From: Sphingobacteriaceae bacterium
GTDB lineage: Bacteria; Bacteroidota; Bacteroidia; Sphingobacteriales; Sphingobacteriaceae
Reading direction: 5' to 3'
Assembly (NCBI GenBank): GCA_017745075.1
Contig: JAGIAD010000007.1
Span: forward strand, 66,154-130,153
Length of the DNA: 64,000 bases
A model generated the notes under the pieces. That model was not told the origin of the DNA and did no database searches. It saw only the letters and a list, made by a program, of their open reading frames with translations. Of the stretch, positions 61,159-64,000 are shown in pieces; the first letter of the stretch is position 1, and each line of letters starts with the position of its first letter. The position numbers and the translations under genes are program-made.

Positions 61159-64000
61159 TTAGAATGAGGCATTAAGTTTAAAACCAAGAGTCCTCTGACT
61201 AGGCGAATTGAAGTAATCATACCCTTGATAGAAAGTGCTCGTTGATGCTACCGATTCTGGATCATAAGGTGCCTTATTATAAATCATCCATAAATTTCGG
61301 GCAACTATAGATAGTCGAACATTATTGATATAGTTTCTGAAGATTTTTGATGGAAAAATATAACCAAAGCTAAATTCAGCTAGTCTCACGTTAGAAGCAT
61401 CATAGCTGTATAAAGCCAATGCGTTTCCGCCACTCTGGGTAATCGCGGCATAGTAATCTTTCGCAGAAATAAGATTATTATTGATATCAATTCCGCCATT
61501 ATTCCTAGCCACAGCACTGGTCTTGGAGACACCATAAAAGTCCAATAGTGATTGGGTCTGTGAAACTACTGTTCCTCCTAATCGGGCAGTGATCAAGAAT
61601 CCAAGATTAAAGCCTTTGAAGCGGAAATTATTATTAAAACCTACATTATAATCAGGATTGGTACTACCAATTTTCTTTGGTATTCTAGCAACTAAAGGCA
61701 AACCGTTTGTGTCAGTTATGTAATTCCCCCTTTCATCTCTCTGTAAACCTGCATAGTAAATGTCGCCCGTTGTCCCCCCCTTTGTGAGTATCACATTGCC
61801 TGCAACTGCAATACTGTCTTGATTTCTCAAAACTCCAGTGTACGGATCTATAAATGAAGGAAGCAATTGCTTTATTTTATTACGATTCAGCGCAAAAGTC
61901 ACATTCGGTTCCCAAGTTATGGCACCCAATTGTTTAGTAATACCCAAAGTAGCCTCCAATCCCTGGTTGTTCACTTTACCACCATTTATGTAGTAACCGC
62001 TTACACCTACCGCACTAGGAACAGTAACAGTAAATAACTGATTATCAGTATTAGCGTAGTAGTAAGTCAGGTTTAAAGTTAGATTGTTGTCAAACATCCT
62101 AACATCAAGTCCACCTTCTATTGATGATGTTCTCTCCGGTTTAAGTGTCGTAAACGGTGCTAATGTAATTGTATTAACCGTACCGGGTGTGATAGTGTAC
62201 GTTGGATTTGACAGATAACGTTGTGGTGCGTTTCCAACCTCACTATATGAGGAGCGGACTTTGGCATAATTGATAAATGAAGGCATCCGCAACCATTCGC
62301 TTATGATTGCCGATAATCCCGCAGACGGGTAAAAGATAGAAGCGCTATTGGTAAATGCCAGGCCGGAAGCCCAGTCTCGACGGGCAGTAAAATCTAAAAA
62401 TAACTTCTGTTTATAACCAAATGTACCACTAGCGAAAACTGCTCGGGTTTGATCCTGTTGCTGAATGGTTTCACCGTATGTTATCTTGTCCCTATTTATA
62501 TTGTTTAACGAGAAGAAATTCGGGATGAGGCCGAGGGCCCCGCCGCTGTTTAAGCTGCTATTTTTATTATCTAAAACACTTCCTCCCAATATTGCCGTTA
62601 TGGTAAAATCTTTTATGATTTTATTGTAAGTAAGAAGCAAATCTGCATAAGTCTGCTTATTATTAGACTTCGATGTATTATAGCCGCCATTGTTGCCACC
62701 TACAAACAAAAAGTAGGTAGATGCATAATATTTGCCTTCCCCCATATCGGTGGTGTTGTCATATTTTATCCTTCCGCCAAGATTTAGATCTGGTGTAATG
62801 TTATACTTTAATGACAAGGTACCAAGAAACCGTTCTCTTTTAACCTGATCGATTTCTCTGTTAACTCTCCAATAAGGATTTTCGGCATCAATGCCTAGAT
62901 CACCAAAAGGCCAATATTGTGTATTGAAATTACGGGTAGGGTTGAATCGCTCGAAGTTTTTAACATCATTTATTGATTCAGAGGGAGGGAACAGATATAT
63001 AGGCAGTAAGGGATTTTGAAAGCGGCCTTGGCCTGGTACGTTTTGCTGGTCCTGTAGAACATACATGGCACTAAAATCCATAGTTAATTTGTCAGGGATA
63101 AGAGTACTAGTATTACGAACAGTGAAGTTATACCTGTTAAGTTTGTGATTGGGAATGATACCTTTTCCATTTAATGATGCAACGGAAAAATATGTCTGGT
63201 TTTTCTCATTTCCAGCAGAAATATCCAGAGCATTTGTATAATTAGTCCCTCTCTGGAAAAAATCTGCTACGTTATAAGTCGAAGGCTGATCTAATTTGGG
63301 TCCATAGCTCATATAAGAGAGCTTACCCGATGTGCCATATTCGTTTTGCAGTTCCGGAAGAACAAAAGGCCTGCTAAAGGTTAAATTAGAAGAGAAATTT
63401 ATTTTTGTTTTACCAACTGTTCCTTTTTTGGTGGTTATTAAAATTGCTCCATTAGCGGCTTGGCTACCATATAGCGCTGCTGATGCAGCGCCTGTCAATA
63501 CCGATATTGACTCTATATCCTCTGGGTTTAGATTGGAAATTCCGTCGCCGCTCTTTTCGCCCCGTGCAAAAATATTATCTGGCTGACTCTGGAGAAGATT
63601 TGGCAAAGGAATACCGTCCACAACATAAAGTGCATTATTATTACCGGTTAAAGATTTTACACCTCTCAATACAACCCTAACTGATCCACCAAGACCGGAT
63701 GAACTGGCATTAATAGTCGCCCCCGCCACTTTTCCGTTTAGGCTGTTTACAAAATTTGCATCCTTTACCGATGTTACATCTTTATTTTCGAGCTCTTGTA
63801 CATTATAAGTTAGTGATTTGCTACTTCTTTTTATACCTAAGGCCGTGATGACAACGGCATTTAATTCTCTTTTTGATTCTTTTAGAAAAATGCTGATAGG
63901 GAGATGATCAATGATTGTATATTCTGTTTTTTCAAATCCGACGTAGGAGATAACAAGCACATCTCCAACGACCGCGTGGATGCTAAATGTCCCATTTACG
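61159..64000 (-). CDS. SusC-family TonB transporter of the GH18 locus (N-terminus outside window)
   Basis: About 947 codons are visible and the frame stays open to the window edge. It starts inside the carboxypeptidase-regulatory-like domain (GTFSIHAVVGDVLVISYVG), then has the plug (LNPEDIESISVLTGAASAAL, YGSQAANGAILITTKKGTVG) and a long barrel ending in F. It is the transporter of the GH18 operon (SusC, SusD-like_2, GH18, DUF1735-discoidin). Any STN domain, signal peptide or promoter lies beyond the edge. Confidence 0.95.
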   Translation of the reverse strand, partial: VNGTFSIHAVVGDVLVISYVGFEKTEYTIIDHLPISIFLKESKRELNAVVITALGIKRSSKSLTYNVQELENKDVTSVKDANFVNSLNGKVAGATINASSSGLGGSVRVVLRGVKSLTGNNNALYVVDGIPLPNLLQSQPDNIFARGEKSGDGISNLNPEDIESISVLTGAASAALYGSQAANGAILITTKKGTVGKTKINFSSNLTFSRPFVLPELQNEYGTSGKLSYMSYGPKLDQPSTYNVADFFQRGTNYTNALDISAGNEKNQTYFSVASLNGKGIIPNHKLNRYNFTVRNTSTLIPDKLTMDFSAMYVLQDQQNVPGQGRFQNPLLPIYLFPPSESINDVKNFERFNPTRNFNTQYWPFGDLGIDAENPYWRVNREIDQVKRERFLGTLSLKYNITPDLNLGGRIKYDNTTDMGEGKYYASTYFLFVGGNNGGYNTSKSNNKQTYADLLLTYNKIIKDFTITAILGGSVLDNKNSSLNSGGALGLIPNFFSLNNINRDKITYGETIQQQDQTRAVFASGTFGYKQKLFLDFTARRDWASGLAFTNSASIFYPSAGLSAIISEWLRMPSFINYAKVRSSYSEVGNAPQRYLSNPTYTITPGTVNTITLAPFTTLKPERTSSIEGGLDVRMFDNNLTLNLTYYYANTDNQLFTVTVPSAVGVSGYYINGGKVNNQGLEATLGITKQLGAITWEPNVTFALNRNKIKQLLPSFIDPYTGVLRNQDSIAVAGNVILTKGGTTGDIYYAGLQRDERGNYITDTNGLPLVARIPKKIGSTNPDYNVGFNNNFRFKGFNLGFLITARLGGTVVSQTQSLLDFYGVSKTSAVARNNGGIDINNNLISAKDYYAAITQSGGNALALYSYDASNVRLAEFSFGYIFPSKIFRNYINNVRLSIVARNLWMIYNKAPYDPESVASTSTFYQGYDYFNSPSQRTLGFKLNASF

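Noticed and set aside
1..64000. CRISPR array, tRNA or rRNA genes, plasmid or phage structural genes
   Set aside because: No regularly spaced short repeats, no recognisable tRNA or rRNA segments and no capsid, tail, portal or replication genes were found on reading the window.

Overview
The window looks like a chromosome segment from a Bacteroidota bacterium of the Pedobacter/Sphingobacteriaceae type. The evidence is three SusC/SusD outer-membrane uptake loci, an ECF sigma/FecR/TonB-receptor cassette, RteC-like regulators, a LytTR two-component pair, membrane-anchored AraC regulators, DUF6443/RHS-type secreted proteins, TAnnTTTG-type promoter elements and the general lack of Shine-Dalgarno sites. 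I saw no rRNA, tRNA or CRISPR array.

Layout. 1-5.2 kb: two secreted RHS/DUF6443-type proteins (one cut by the window edge) and a small lipoprotein. 5.2-10.8 kb: regulators reminiscent of conjugative transposons (two RteC-like proteins, an XRE protein, an alpha-CTD-like small protein), a Crp/Fnr regulator and a lipoprotein with a papain-like C-terminal domain followed by a small membrane protein. 10.6-12.7 kb: a small membrane ORF and a LytS/LytTR-type two-component system. 12.7-23 kb: a full-length lanthipeptide dehydratase (LanB), divergent from a MauE-like membrane protein and a small DUF6520-like Cys peptide, followed by SusD, SusC, a TlpA-DUF3738 fusion and a small protein. No lanA or lanC is visible, so the substrate is open.

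23.2-35.6 kb is an AT-rich, patchy island that looks like a defence or conflict island. It holds an XRE regulator with a palindromic operator candidate, a decayed gene, a Panacea-like antitoxin translationally coupled to a 633-aa membrane protein, an unknown gene, a lipoprotein, a subtilase facing an AAA+ ATPase tail to tail, and a type II restriction-modification pair. Three of its genes have a TAnnTTTG promoter element 18-21 nt before the start codon.

35.6-38 kb holds two near-identical 70-bp repeats on either side of a TonB-plug-tail protein. 37.8-45.6 kb is a SusC/SusD/metallopeptidase/DUF4302 operon ending with a newly noticed 55-aa membrane ORF and a terminator. 46.4-52.1 kb has a frameshifted DUF421 pseudogene and the ECF sigma/FecR/TonB receptor/DUF4249 operon. 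52.2-53 kb has two small lipoproteins, one MliC-like. 53.1-54 kb is wreckage of an IS982 transposase joined to a umuC 3' fragment. 54-56.2 kb has two tandem membrane-bound AraC regulators. 57.4-64 kb is a GH18 endoglycosidase utilisation locus whose SusC is cut by the right edge.

A shared promoter-like motif (GGGGTT, exactly 13 nt, CGTAT) occurs three times at 45.9, 52.1 and 56.8 kb. One copy lies before a SusC operon and one before the lipoprotein gene divergent from the ECF sigma gene, which suggests a small local ECF regulon.
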